DNA from: Arachis hypogaea
Lineage: Eukaryota > Streptophyta > Magnoliopsida > Fabales > Fabaceae
Reading direction: 5' to 3'
NCBI RefSeq assembly: GCF_003086295.3
Contig: NC_092051.1
Location: 63,861,772-63,925,771, forward strand
DNA: 64,000 nt
Shown here one piece after another: positions 1 to 11,523 of the stretch; position 1 is the stretch's first letter; every line of letters begins with the position of its first letter. The notes below the pieces were generated by a model. That model was given only the letters and a program-made list of their open reading frames with translations, did no database searches and had not been told where the DNA came from. The position numbers were made by a program, and so were the translations under genes.

Positions 1-1303
1 ACACCCAACTCTTGGCGTGCCATGCCCATGTAAAGGCTTTAGGTGTCCTCTCTGGAAATTAATACTGGCATGCCACACCCAGCTCCTGGCGTGCCACGCC
101 CCTACATTTTCATGGTGTTTGTTCCAAGTGGCATGCCAGTTTCACATGCCCAGCTTATTTTGTTGTTTTCTTCTCTTTTTGGTTGCTCTTTTCCACCTGA
201 AATTTAGTACAAACCCATTTCAAAGCAATGTACCATAATATTCATCCATTAATTCATGAATTACAATGATCAAATGAGATTATGCTCTTTTATGGTCCTT
301 TTTAGGCAAGAAAAAAAGCTTTGCTTGTCCCAAACTTAAGCTTTGCTTGTCCCAAGCAAATCAATGTGAGTGGTTCTTAGATGAATTGAGACTTGACCCT
401 GAATGGGTGCAAACATTATTAAGGATAGGGCTAAGTATTGAACACATTCATGAATATTTTTGTTTTAATGTCACAAAAAACTCCTAAATTCTTGAGGGTT
501 CTTCCAACTATAAGCTTTAGGGCCCTTTTTATTGATTGTCACCTTGAAGTAGTAAGACTTGTTCCATTTTCTTTTGATTGTTCTTTCCTTTTCAATTTTT
601 CTTTTTCATTGACCACGACTCTAAGTGTTTTGTCTCAAGACAACCTTTTAGTTAGGCTTTCAATTAGCACTCCTAAACCAGTTGGCTTTAGGGTACTAGG
701 TGTTGAAACACCCCTAAAAATTTACTTGTCCAGGTCTCTTTTCTTGACACATCTTCACCACAAGCATCTACTAGGATTTCCGACTCTTTTGAGTTATTTA
801 GGGTTTCTTTCCATCATAGTAGTTGATGCTCAGTGCCTTGGGTCTTTATTGCTTACTACTTCTTGGTTCTATGGATATTCAAGAAACACCCCTTAGCCTC
901 TACTTATCATACCTTCCAAGCCTAGTTGCTTTTCATGACTTATTTTCTTTTCAGTTCATTCAAGGTTCTACACTTAGTTCTTTATCTCTTAGTTTTTGAA
1001 CAGTCCCACTTGGTCTTAGTCTCTTTTACTCTTGTTTTTGTAACAACTCACAATAACTCTTATGGAGACAAACTATTCTTTTATTGATGTTGATAAAACT
1101 TGAAATAACATTGCATTTTCTTTCTTGTAATATAAAGGACTCATAAAAGACTTCAGGATATAAGAAAACTAAGCATTAAACATAAACTATCCTAACATTG
1201 CAACTTATTATTAGACAGAAATTCAAACATAAAGAAAACTAAACAGAATTTTGAAATTTGAGAGTGTCAACCATGGGAATTAACAACCTTGAGCAGCTTC
1301 AGT

Positions 1304-2148
1304 TCATTGGTCCTTTTCTTTGTCTTTCTTTTTGGAGGAGGAGGAGTCATCATCATCCTTTTTGGAAGATCCCTCTTGTGCCTCTGTGTCCTTGGGATTC
1401 CAAAATCCCATCCTTCTCATGTAATTTCTTTCATCCTCCTTGTGCTTAGCCAGAATTTCCTCTTGTCTCGCACTCAACTCTTTCATTCCTTGCATGAATG
1501 TTGGGTTTCCGGGGTTTAAGGCAGCCACAGCATTACACAAGTGATTCAGCTTTGCTTGTGTGTTGATATCATATTGCCTCCTTGAAATAGTTCTGGCATC
1601 ATAAAGATTCCTGAACTCAACAAGGTTCCTCTGCTGCCATTTATTTTGCTCCACTATCTTGTTGAGTGCACTTTGTATCTCTCCCCAGTCGAACTGTTCT
1701 TGCTGCTCCTTCCTCATGTGCTCCAAACTCCTTTAAAGTTGTTGTATCTTCTCATTCACTTGGTCCCATTGTTTTTGTTAATCCTTGAGTTTGTTGACAT
1801 CCTCTCACAGATGGTGTACGTCTCCTCTCATTTGGTGTATATCTCCTTGCAATTACTCCCAGTTGAAACCTTCAGAAAATTGTTGGTATTGTTGGTATGG
1901 TGGTGGTTGGAGTACTAGGTAGTGTGGTTGCTCTTCAGCCCCTTCTTCTTGTTATGGTTGCTCTTGTGGGTCATATTGCTTAATTCTTTCTTCATAGCTC
2001 TGGGTTGAGTTTATTTGCTTCACCATCAACATCCTATCTATGTTTGAGGGGTTGTAGTCGACGCCTTTCCCTCTCACATAGCTAAGATAGCCATAGGGTT
2101 GCCCTGGCTGAGGCACAGCATTGGCGTAGAATTCTCTAACCAAGCTTT
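1304..2148 (-). pseudogene. E0-A aORF, C-terminal part (decayed)
   Basis: Minus-strand remains of the extra ORF found between pol and the 3' LTR in Athila-like elements; function is unknown and the position is that of the env-like gene. The segment just left of E1 encodes VREFYANA, then a SYVRGK-type block and NIDRMLMV, the recognisable core of the 'putative plant transposon protein' domain. After a stop at 1952-1954 comes a Pro/Gln/Tyr-rich linker with further stops. The tail (1304-1726) is a Gln/Glu-rich probable coiled coil (EHMRKEQQEQF), a QWALNKIVEQN-like stretch and a lysine/serine/aspartate-rich end. E1 is inserted upstream, so the N-terminal part lies at 8666-8920. It cannot give a full protein. 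Confidence 0.75.
2144..2148. repeat. Target site duplication of E1, left (GCTTT)
   Basis: GCTTT immediately precedes the TGATGAC start of the left E1 LTR and is repeated at 8666-8670 after the right LTR. Copy B has it once (48917-48921), as expected for the unoccupied site. Confidence 0.95.
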
Positions 2149-2451
2149 TGATGACAAGTCATCTTAGCCTAGTTTCACTAGCCTTTTTCTTTTGTTTTCA
2201 ATTGAATTATGCACTTTCTTGAGCCATAAGCAAGCCAATTGGGTAGATTTTCATGCTTCCTTCGATTTAATCAACCATAGATGAATTAATGCAATTTCAT
2301 GAGGTTTTATACTATAATTGTCACATATTATGAAAGAATGAATATCTCATGATTTTGAGCATAGCTTTGATGTGTTTGGTTGATTAATGATAGGTGAAGA
2401 AAGCTTGGAGAAAGGTTGAAGCAAGGAGGAATGGCTAGGAGGAAGAGAGGA

Positions 2452-2848
2452 CAAAAAGTTTGAGCAAAAGTTTGCCTCAAACTTTAGCTCAAACTTTTGG
2501 AATAAGTGAAAATGAACCAGGGAGCAAAAAGCTGGAGCAAAAGTTTGCCTCAAACTTTTGTGCAAACTTTTGGGCAAAAAGCTTGAGCAAAAGATTGCCT
2601 CAAACTTTTTGGCAAACTTTTGACATCACAAATCAACACCCTGGAGAGCAAAAGTTTGCGCCAATGTTTGCCTCTAACTTTTTGGCAAACGTTGGCGCCA
2701 TGAGTGTGCAAGGGGAGGCCAACGTTTGAGCAAAAGTTTGACCCCAAACTTTTGCCCAAACGTTGGTATCAGCAAAAGAGGGTGGCTGATGTGAAAAGTT
2801 TGAGTAAAAGTTTGCCTCAAACTTTTACTCAAACTTTTACTCAAGCTT
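2452..2848. repeat. E1 U3 palindrome array (AAAGTTTG words)
   Basis: A run of inverted repeats built on CAAAAGTTTG / CAAACTTTTG, often only 3-6 nt apart. Two are strong. 2719-2766 has 22-nt arms (one A/C mismatch, 21 pairs) around a 4-nt loop. About 2667-2699 has a roughly 15-bp stem ending GGCGC; it contains a G-T wobble in the 5' LTR that is a perfect pair in the 3' LTR. The same array is at 7186-7582. Confidence 0.9.
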
Positions 2849-2979
2849 TCATGATTCCAAACCCGGTTCAATTCGGTTCTTCTCCAAACTCCAAGAGCAA
2901 TCAACCAAGGCCTCTATCAACCCAATTCCATCAAGAGCAAAGGCCCAATTGAAGGCTTGAAGACCATTTGAAGAAAGTG

Positions 2980-2988
2980 TATAAATAG
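2980..2988 (+). promoter_or_regulatory. E1 LTR TATA box
   Basis: TATAAATAG about 130 bp after the palindrome array; the same box is in the 3' LTR at 7714-7722. It is the only good TATA consensus in the LTR and would place the U3/R border about 30 bp downstream. Confidence 0.6.
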
Positions 2989-3938
2989 CATAGGATTTAA
3001 GTTTTTCGGAGAGTTTTTTTCCTTGAAGTTTTTCAGAGAGCTTTCCTTTTAGTTTTCGTAGAGAGTTTTCGGAGAGCTTTTGGTGTTGAGTGAATTTTAA
3101 TTTCTAAGTCTCGGGGAAGGAGAATTGAATTCCCTTCCTTTTAGTTTTCTTGCTTTCAATTTCAATTACAATTGTCTTGGATCTTGGGTTGGAGAATTGA
3201 AGGAAATCTGTTTCAATCTCATCCTGGGATCTCTCTCTGTTTCATTTTACTGCATAATTGAATTTCCATTTTGGTTAATTGCTTCTGTCTTCTACTTTCT
3301 CTGCAATTTACAATTTACAATTCCTTTGCAATTGTTCTTGTTGGATCTAGGAAGGCATTGAGATCCAGACTTGGTTATCTAGTCTCTTGGGTCCTGAGAT
3401 CCGGATTTCCCATTTTCAATTCTCTGTTTATTGCTTTCAATCTCATTTACATTTCTGTTTATAGATCCGATTCAATCCAAGTGATCTTCTACTTCTCTGT
3501 TTGTTGCAATTTACTTTTCCTTGTTTAAATTCTGCGAATCCAATTCCCAATTCCCTTTACAATTCAAGCCATTTACATTTCTTGCACTTTAAGATTCTGC
3601 AATTTACGTTTCTTGCGTTCTAAGTTTCTGCCATTTAATTTCTTGTTCTTTAAGATTCAGCACTTTAAATTTCAGTTCTCTTTACTTTCATGCAATTTAC
3701 CCATTCCCTTTACTTTCCATGCAATTTAAATTTTGTTAATCACAAATCTCTCAACTAAATCTTGATTCGCTTGACTAAATCAACCGCTAAACTAAAATTG
3801 CTCAATCCTTCAATCCCTGTGGGATCGACCTCACTCCCGTGAGTTATTATTACTTGATGCGACCCGGTGCACTTGCCGGTTAGTTTTGGGTGTTTTGGAA
3901 AAATTCATTTTTCCACAAAAATACACCATCAAGTTTTT

Positions 3939-3956
3939 GGTGCCGTTGCCGGAGAT
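3939..3956 (+). promoter_or_regulatory. E1 primer binding site (tRNA-Asp type)
   Basis: TGGTGCCGTTGCCGGAGA lies 6 nt after the 5' LTR and matches the complement of the plant tRNA-Asp 3' end with two mismatches. Confidence 0.8.
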
Positions 3957-4119
3957 TGATTAGATTGACAATGATTAAGTGAGGTGGTGATCTAGATCTA
4001 GCATTTTTATTTCCTGTTTCTTTAATTTTTGACTAACCCACTAACTGTTTGAAGTTTTGTCTCAACTGACTACACTCAAATTTCAAGAATACCACTGTGC
4101 GTTCTGTTTGGTGATTTAT

Positions 4120-5322
4120 ATGTCACAGGAAAGAAGAAAGGTCAGAGGAAAGGGTATCAATGAAGAAGGAGTTCCTGAGAATGAAGAACACCACAACATG
4201 AAGCCGCAAATCATTACACTAATAAAAAACAATTGTTCCTATGGTGGAACTCCACTGGAGAATCCTAAACAGCACCTACCCAATTTTCTGAGAACTTGTG
4301 GTGCTGTCAATCTCGATAGTGTAAATCATGATACCTATAAGCTCTTGTTATTTCCCTTCTCACTGAAGGATGAAGCGGCACAATGGCTTGAAACCTTTCC
4401 CCAAGGAAGTATAACTAGTTGGGATGATTTGGTTGCCAAGTTTCTAGCCAAATTCTCCTCGTCCCAACAAAACATCAGAATGAAAGAGGGAGTACATCCA
4501 TTCATACAAGGAGGGGAAGAACCATTGTTCAAAGCATGGGAAAGATACAAGAAGGCAAGCAATAAAGCGGATTTCTAAGCGTTCTATGAAGGATTAACCC
4601 CGGAAACAAGAAGAGCGGTGGATCACTTCTCAGATGGCCTGCTCAACGCAACAGCAACCATCCAAGGAATTGTAGAGTTCAATGACAAGAGAGCCAATAA
4701 CCAACACTCATTTGAGTCCCCACAGAATGCAACTTCAGAAAAGGAGATAATGAACCTTGAAGGAATGAAGGCAGTCATGAATCAAAGCAAACAGCTACAT
4801 CAGTAAACTCAGCAACAATTGGAGTCAATAGCTAGACAAATTGATTTTCTCCATTCTACTACAGTGAATGCACAATTTCCACCATGGAAGCCACATTCTT
4901 ATCTAAGAATAAGGGAATCTCAACATCAGGAACAAAGGGACTTCAACTACAACAACCCCAATTTTCCAAACCTGCAAAAACACCACCATACCAACAACAA
5001 TCACTACATACCACCACACTACCCACCCTTCCAACCCCCAACACCCCACAACCAACCAATCTCACAAGACTCTCAGAGGATCACCAATCTGGAGATCTTA
5101 GTAGAGAGAATGATGACACATCAAGAGATGATAAGCAAACACCAGGAGGCCTCACTCGGGAGAATTGAAAGGCAAATGGAACAATTAGCTAAGAATCTCA
5201 CAGAAATGAGTGAGAAGAGGGCTAAAGGAAAAGAATCACTCATCCAGGATGAGCATCACAAAGCAAAGCCTCACTTAGGAGGACAAGGGGACAAGGAGAA
5301 GGAAGCTCAGAATCTGAACTGA
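4120..5322 (+). pseudogene. E1 gag, decayed
   Basis: Gag capsid-type protein of about 400 codons, read from ATG 4120 (MSQERRK) in a single frame with two nonsense codons, at 4576-4578 and 4804-4806. The retrotransposon gag core is clear: KPQIITLIKNNCSYGG, the LLLFPFSLKDEAAQWLE block and the later AWERYKKA. The C-terminal third is Pro/His/Asn/Gln-rich followed by a Lys/Glu-rich, probably coiled-coil part (LVERMMTHQEM). No CCHC zinc knuckle is visible. Compared with E5 the core is shorter because one or more internal codons have been lost. No protease follows. Gag proteins pack element RNA into particles; this copy can no longer make a full one. Confidence 0.85.
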
Positions 5323-5366
5323 GCAAGCACAGAGGATGTCAAGCTAGTGACAATAAAAGAGCGCTT

Positions 5367-5384
5367 GTTGGGAGGCAACCCAAC
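5367..5384 (+). promoter_or_regulatory. E1 post-stop hairpin (GTTGGG / CCCAAC)
   Basis: 6-bp perfect stem with a 6-nt AGGCAA loop, starting 44 nt after the gag stop codon. The same hairpin, with covarying stem bases, follows the final stop of E2, E4, E5 and E7. Confidence 0.7.
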
Positions 5385-6882
5385 CGGAGGTAACCATCTC
5401 TTCATATCTATTTTAATAAAAAGGCTAATTAGTTTTATCTATATTGCAAGAAGCTAAGTTTGGTGTTACACACCAAAACAATATAAAGGAGAATGAAGGA
5501 TTCTAAGTTTCGTGTTCCACCAAAATCCCATTATAAAACACTTTCTCACTATCTGCATAATGCTGGCTTCAAGCATGTTGGATGAACTAGTTAGCTATTT
5601 TGCTGTTTCCTAGTTTTCAGTTCCATGGCTTTTGAAAAAAAAAAAAAAGAGAAAAAAAATTATCACACATGGTTAATTTGATGCATGAAAACCATTGGCA
5701 AGGTACTAAGTTTGGTGTTCCCACACCAAAGTAAGTTCAAAGGCCTACAAATAAATCATGCAGACTAACCATTGTCTCTAAGTGCTTGGGGAACAAGCAA
5801 CTTTCAATATCACTGCAGGGTACTATACAAACTTTTGGAAAGATTTAGCATCATCTATCAAAAGGAAGAGAGAGGAATGTAAAGATCGGCAATGATGATG
5901 AGGAAGACGAAAGCAAGCGAACTCCAAAAGGTTGTATTGTTCAGTGATTATTTTGTATCAGATGCTGCTAAATTGAAAGTTACATAATACCCCTGCCTGC
6001 CTGCATAGCATAGTTTTTCTGTAATTCAATAAGTAAGATGCTTGATCATTTACAACACTATACTCTCCAAAACTTGTTTGCACTCAATATTTCAAAAAAA
6101 AAAAAATTGCATCACATGAAAGTTCTTTGAAAAGAAGGATTGAGGAATCAAACAATTTTGAGGCAAGCAAAAGATTAGGAGAAGTGGCGGTTCTAGTTGT
6201 ATGATTATGTATTGAGGTTGCATGCTTATGAAAACTTGCATGGGAGCTCATAGGCAGGACATGAAGTTCAAAGAAGTATTGTGGAGATTCTCAAAAATTT
6301 ATTGATCCAAGAAGTAGCAAACAAAACAAAAGAAAATAAAGAAAATACAAAAGCAAAAAAGAACATGGCCCAAGGCTCTGAGCATCAATTACTAGGCAGA
6401 AAAGAAAGAAGAAACAATGACTCAAAGAGTTGTTAGCCTAGTAAATGCTTGTGGTTGAGTTGTGCCAAAGAAAGAGGCTTGAGCAAGCACATCCTTAGGG
6501 GTGCTTTAACAGCTAATACCTTAAAACCAACTGGTTTAGGAGTATTGATTGAAAGCTTATTTAAAGAGCCGCTTTGAGACATGACACTTAGAGTCAAGGC
6601 CAAAGCAAAGAGACTATAAGCTGCTTCAAGGTGACTACATATAAAGAGATCTCCATGATACCATTTGGATGAAAATCCTAAGACCTAAGACTCCCAATAT
6701 GTGAGGACTAGTGAGCACTGAAGCCCTTGCATGAGCATATGATTTAGAGTTCACCCCACTGACACTTAATCACTTCACTCACAGGACCTTACAATTTATT
6801 CTTCAATCCATCTTAATTGAAAGAACCTTTGAGCAAAATTCATTTCTTGCTTGGGGACAAGCAAGCTTTAAGTTTGGTGTTG
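5385..6882 (+). other. E1 3' untranslated region
   Basis: About 1.5 kb without a coding region. It holds three copies of a TAAGTTTGGTGTT-like word (5455, 5504, 5707), two A-rich runs (about 5635-5660 and 6093-6107) and, at its end, GCTTGGGGACAAGC and a fourth TAAGTTTGGTGTT (6869-6881) directly before the 3' LTR, where plus-strand priming should occur. Confidence 0.65.
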
Positions 6883-8665
6883 TGATGACAAGTCATCTTA
6901 GCCTAGTTTCACTAGCCTTTTTCTTTTGTTTTCAATTGAATTATGCACTTTCTTGAGCCATAAGCAAGCCAATTGGGTAGATTTTCATGCTTCCTTCGAT
7001 TTAATCAACCATAGATGAATTAATGCAATTTCATGAGGTTTTATGATATAATTGTCACATATTATGAAAGAATGAATATCTCATGATTTTGAGCATAGCT
7101 TTGATGTGTTTGGTTGATTAATGATAGGTGAAGAAAGCTTGGAGAAAGGTTGAAGCAAGGAGGAATGGCTAGGAGGAAGAGAGGACAAAAAGTTTGAGCA
7201 AAAGTTTGCCTCAAACTTTAGCTCAAACTTTTGGAATAAGTGAAAATGAACCAGGGAGCAAAAAGCTGGAGCAAAAGTTTGCCTCAAACTTTTGTGCAAA
7301 CTTTTGGGCAAAAAGCTTGAGCAAAAGATTGCCTCAAACTTTTTGGCAAACTTTTGACATCACAAATCAACACCCTGGAGAGCAAAAGTTTGCGCCAACG
7401 TTTGCCTCTAACTTTTTGGCAAACGTTGGCGCCATGAGTGTGCAAGGGGAGGCCAACGTTTGAGCAAAAGTTTGACCCCAAACTTTTGCCCAAACGTTGG
7501 TATCAGCAAAAGAGGGTGGCTGATGTGAAAAGTTTGAGTAAAAGTTTGCCTCAAACTTTTACTCAAACTTTTACTCAAGCTTTCATGATTCCAAACCCGG
7601 TTCAATTCGGTTCTTCTCCAAACTCCAAGAGCAATCAACCAAGGCCTCTATCAACCCAATTCCATCAAGAGCAAAGGCCCAATTGAAGGCTTGAAGACCA
7701 TTTGAAGAAAGTGTATAAATAGCATAGGATTTAAGTTTTTCGGAGAGTTTTTTTCCTTGAAGTTTTTCAGAGAGCTTTCCTTTTAGTTTTCATAGAGAGT
7801 TTTCGGAGAGCTTTTGGTGTTGAGTGAATTTTAATTTCTAAGTCTCGGGGAAGGAGAATTGAATTCCCTTCCTCTTAGTTTTCTTGCTTTCAATTTCAAT
7901 TACAATTGTCTTGGATCTTGGGTTGGAGAATTGAAGGAAATCTGTTTCAATCTCATCCTGGGATCTCTCTCTGTTTCATTTTACTGCATAATTGAATTTC
8001 CATTTTGGTTAATTGCTTCTGTCTTCTACTTTCTCTGCAATTTACAATTTACAATTCCTTTGCAATTGTCCTTGTTGGATCTAGGAAGGCATTGAGATCT
8101 AGACTTGGTTATCTAGTCTCTTGGGTCCTGAGATCCGGATTTCCCATTTTCAATTCTCTGTTTATTGCTTTCAATCTCATTTACATTTCTGTTTATAGAT
8201 CCGATTCAATCCAAGTGATCTTCTACTTCTCTGTTTGTTGCAATTTACTTTTCCTTGTTTAAATTCTGTGAATCCAATTCCCAATTCCCTTTACAATTCA
8301 AGCCATTTACATTTCTTGCACTTTAAGATTCTGCAATTTACATTTCTTGCGTTCTAAGTTTCTGCGATTTAATTTCTTGTTCTTTAAGATTCAGCACTTT
8401 AAATTTTAGTTCTCTTTACTTTCATGCAATTTAGCCATTCCCTTTACTTTCCATGCAATTTAAATTTTGTTAATCACAAATCTCTCAACCAAATCTTGAT
8501 TCGCTTGACTAAATCAACCGCTAAACTAAAATTTCTCAATCCTTCAATCCCTGTGGGATCGACTTCACTCCCGTGAGTTATTATTACTTGATGCGACCCG
8601 GTGCACTTGCCGGTTAGTTTTGGGTGTTTTGGAGAAATTCATTTTTCCACAAAAATACGCCATCA
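6883..8665 (+). repeat. E1 3' LTR
   Basis: 1783 bp copy of 2149-3932, carrying the palindrome array (7186-7582) and TATA box (7714-7722). It ends GCCATCA directly before the right GCTTT duplication. Confidence 0.95.
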
Positions 8666-8670
8666 GCTTT
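8666..8670. repeat. Target site duplication of E1, right (GCTTT)
   Basis: Second copy of the 5-bp duplication at 2144-2148. Confidence 0.95.
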
Positions 8671-8920
8671 CCACCACTTTCCTTGGTGGGTTACACAAGA
8701 GTGCCCATCCTCTGTTGTTGATTTCCTTGTTGATCACAGGGTGTTCATTCCTCCCCAGTTGAAAGCCAACCTTTGGAATGATTTGCCTCTCACTCACCCA
8801 ACCGTAAAATTGGTTTTGGTTGAATGAAGAGCAGAACTTATATTCATTGTGGGTTGAGGATCCTAAGGTTAGTTCCTTGGTCTTTCTCTTCTTTAATTAT
8901 GAGGCTCTTGGTGGTGCCAT
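8666..8920 (-). pseudogene. E0-A aORF, N-terminal part (decayed)
   Basis: Starts at the ATG at 8920 (MAPPRAS), followed within eight codons by TAA. Copy B has lost the ATG (TTG) but reads through that codon, so the two copies are broken differently. Further on the frame encodes the INREINN-type block and NPPRKVVE that leads into VREFYANA on the other side of E1. Confidence 0.65.
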
Positions 8921-10017
8921 TGGATTGAGGAATGATGTTTGAAGGGTTAAAGAAAATTATAGAATATTGCAAGAGAGTAAGCAAAATACAGTTTTACTTC
9001 AACACCAAACTTAGGACTTGATTGTCCCAATGAAGAAAAGGGAAAGAAAGGTAAAGAAAAGAAGGGGGGAAAGAAGTGTGGAGGTTATCTCATGTAGGAG
9101 GATTGGGTTCAAAGTGTGAAGAGAAGTGGGAAAGTGAGGGGCTTTTATAGAGGTAGGAAGTGTAGTCTAGAGGGTGGGAAGTGAAAGTAATTCAATATTT
9201 TCCCACTTGGGGAGTGGTGCCTAGCGTGGGAAGAGGCGCCAATCCTTATCCCTTTTGGCTTCCTGCATGTGTTGAGTTCCAAAGTGCAAGTACACTTTGA
9301 CTTCTTGCTTTATGAGCTATCAATCATGTGGACCCCATTCTCTCTCCTGAAAATAAAAACCTAAACCCCATCAGTAATGACAAAAGAATCCTTCACATTC
9401 CTTATAGCGTGATCCAATGAAATTGCAACTAATAAGTGTCCCTTGGGACACCAAACTTAATCCCATTGCATCTAATAAATTGGATTCATCCATGGGCTTT
9501 TAATGTGTTCATAAGAGTGAATTAATTTTAATCCTTTCACATTCCTTCACCTCTATCCCCTTCTGAACACATTTAAAATTAACTTTCATGCACCCACCAA
9601 TTTATTAAATGCTTTCAACTTGAATGGTATTGGGCTTGCTAGGTGATCTTCGTATGGTGGTGGCCACACCAAACTTAATCTCTGGGCTTACTTCTCAAAA
9701 TTAATTCATTCAGATGGTTGTAAGCCTAGATTAAGTGGATTAGCGGCCACACCAAACTTAGCTTTTTAGCTAGTTCTCAGCCCAATTACTCATCAGTAAA
9801 TATGTTCATTAAGTTGCACTTTCAGAGAGAAATAACATTAATCATGGAGATTCACTAACTATCAAACTGAAATTTAAACTACATAATCTACCCTTTACAA
9901 ATACTTTTAGAGAGCAAGAATTTAAAAGAATTAAATTGGAACTAAAACTACCTAAATCAACAATCTTAAACTACTTCTAGAAAGCAATAAATCAAAAGGA
10001 TATAAAGTTTTGACGTG

Positions 10018-11502
10018 TGATAAACCACTATTTCATGGTTTATTTTGTGCTCAATTGAGTGTTTTTTATCAACTCTTTACCCACTTATTCATACTAATTG
10101 CATGGTTTTACATTTTTCTTCCTAATTTTGTGCTATGATTGAAAACATGTTTCTTTAGTCTTAATTTGCTAATATTAATCCTCTCTTATTATCATTAGAT
10201 GCCTTGATATGTGTGTTAAGTGTTTTCGGAGATTACAGGACAGGAATGGCTTAGAGGATGGGAAGGAAGCATACAAAAGTGGAAGGAATACGAGAAATTG
10301 AAGGAACTGCAAAGCTGTCAACCTGACCCACTCACACTAAATCGATCATAACTTGAGCTATAGAGGTCCAAATCAGGCGTTTCCAGTTGCGTTGGAAAGC
10401 TAACGTCCGGGGCTTCGATTTGATATATAATTTGCCATAGTGGCCATACAGATAAGTGACGCGAACACGTGCTCCACGCGGACGTGTCGCAGTGACAAAA
10501 ATCAGCGATTTCTAGGCTGATTCTGGCCCAGTTTTCGGCCTAGAAAACACAGATTAGAGGCTATAAAGCAGAGAAATCCATTCATTCATGAGAGGACTTG
10601 GATATTCACATAGTTTTAGGCTTTAGATGTAGTTTTAGAGAGAGAGGTTCTCTCATCTCTCTTAGGATTTAGGATTTAGGATTTAGATTTTTAGGATTAG
10701 GATTCCTCTCAGTTTATGGTTATTTCTTCATTCCAAGTTCAATGTTCCTTAATTTATGTTTCTCTTCTACTTTCAGATACTCTAATGCTTTTACTTGTTA
10801 ATTACTTATGTTGCCAAATTGTCTTATGAACTTTTCCATGTTAAGATTTAAATGTTCTATTTAATATAATTGGAGGTATTTCATAATTAAGATTGCTTTG
10901 ATTTATTTATGTTATAGACATTTTCAATTTAATTTAAGATTTATTCCCCTTTTGCTTTGGCTAATTAATTGGAGACACTTGAGTTATCAAACTCCTTGTT
11001 GATTGAAAATTGGAATTCTTTGCTGATTGATTTGAATTCCAATAACTCTAGTCTTTTCTTAGGAATTGACTAGGACCTGAGGAATCAAATTGATTCATCC
11101 ACTTAACTTACCTTCATAGTTAGAGGTTAATCAAAGTGGGAGCAGAATCCAATTCTCATCACAATTGATAAGGATAACTAGGATAGGACCTCAATTTCTT
11201 ATACCTTGCTAAGAGATTTTATTATTATTAATTTATTTTTCTTGTTATTTAAATTACTTGTTCCCTATTTCAAAAACCCAAAAATATATCTTTTTACATA
11301 ACCAATAATAAATCATACTTTCCTGCAATTCATTGAGAAGACGACCCGAGGTTTGAATACTTCGGTGATAACTTTTATTGGGTTTTGTTACTTGTGACAA
11401 CCAAACTTTTGTAAGAAAGGAATTATTGTCGGTCTAGAAGCTATACTTACAACGCGAATTTAATTGCGAAATTTCTAGATCGCGCGAGAGTTTCGTTCTT
11501 CA
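10018..11502 (+). repeat. E2-A 5' LTR
   Basis: 1485 bp, starts TGATAAACC and ends TTCTTCA; same length as in E2-B. U3 contains an ACGCG/CACGTG word cluster (about 10455-10490) before the TATA box. Left flank is ACGTG; the matching right flank is not in the window. Confidence 0.9.
10562..10568 (+). promoter_or_regulatory. E2-A LTR TATA box
   Basis: TATAAAG about 70 bp after the ACGCG words; conserved in E2-B (50810) and in the E4 3' LTR (45622). Confidence 0.5.
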
Positions 11503-11505
11503 AAA

Positions 11506-11523
11506 TGGCACCGTTGCGGGGGA
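11506..11523 (+). promoter_or_regulatory. E2-A primer binding site (tRNA-Asp type, degenerate)
   Basis: TGGCACCGTTGCGGGGGA, 3 nt after the LTR. It has two mismatches to the tRNA-Asp complement; E4 has the unmutated form at the same place. Confidence 0.75.

Larger units (their letters stand above)
1..2148 (-). mobile_element. E0-A, left part: 3' end of a minus-strand Athila-like element
   Basis: Read on the minus strand this is the end of a gypsy element: the aORF (2148 down to 1304), an untranslated stretch (1303 down to about 313), then the start of the 3' LTR (about 312 down to 1, running out of the window). The LTR part is recognised because its reverse complement resembles the beginning of the E3 LTR (the run ACCATAAAAGAGCATAA, then the GGCGTGGCACGCC words at about 15-150). 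The untranslated stretch holds a repeated GCTTGTCCCAA motif (about 310-360) at the position of the polypurine region; otherwise I see only AT-rich sequence. The element continues at 8666-10017 after the E1 insertion. Confidence 0.8.
2149..3932 (+). repeat. E1 5' LTR
   Basis: 1784 bp, starts TGATGACAAG and ends CCATCA. U3 carries a string of AAAGTTTG palindromes (2452-2848) followed by a TATAAATAG box at 2980; downstream are several repeats of a GGAGAG(C/T)TTT type and T/C-rich sequence. Reading frames found in it are by-products of the repeats. Confidence 0.95.
2149..8665 (+). mobile_element. E1: complete non-autonomous gypsy-type LTR element (gag only)
   Basis: 6517 bp element with two nearly identical LTRs (2149-3932, 6883-8665), both TG...CA, flanked by GCTTT. 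It has a tRNA-Asp type PBS, a decayed gag and about 1.5 kb of untranslated sequence, but no protease, reverse transcriptase, RNase H or integrase. It is therefore a TR-GAG-like element that must borrow pol. About 17 substitutions plus one 1-bp indel separate the LTRs by eye (about 1 percent), making it the youngest datable insertion here. It lies antisense in the E0-A aORF. Confidence 0.95.
8666..10017 (-). mobile_element. E0-A, right part
   Basis: Continuation of the minus-strand element left of E1: the aORF N-terminus (8920 down to 8666) and upstream untranslated sequence to 10017, where the E2 LTR begins. The roughly 1.1 kb upstream part holds several CACACCAAACTTA words (reverse of the TAAGTTTGGTGT word seen in E1 and E5) and one GGCGCC-type inverted repeat at about 9213-9241. 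No pol remains. It matches 48917-50265. Confidence 0.75.

Noticed and set aside
8624..8827. 67-codon open frame across the E1 right end
   Set aside because: It spans the LTR/target junction and runs antisense to the real aORF, so it is created by the insertion.
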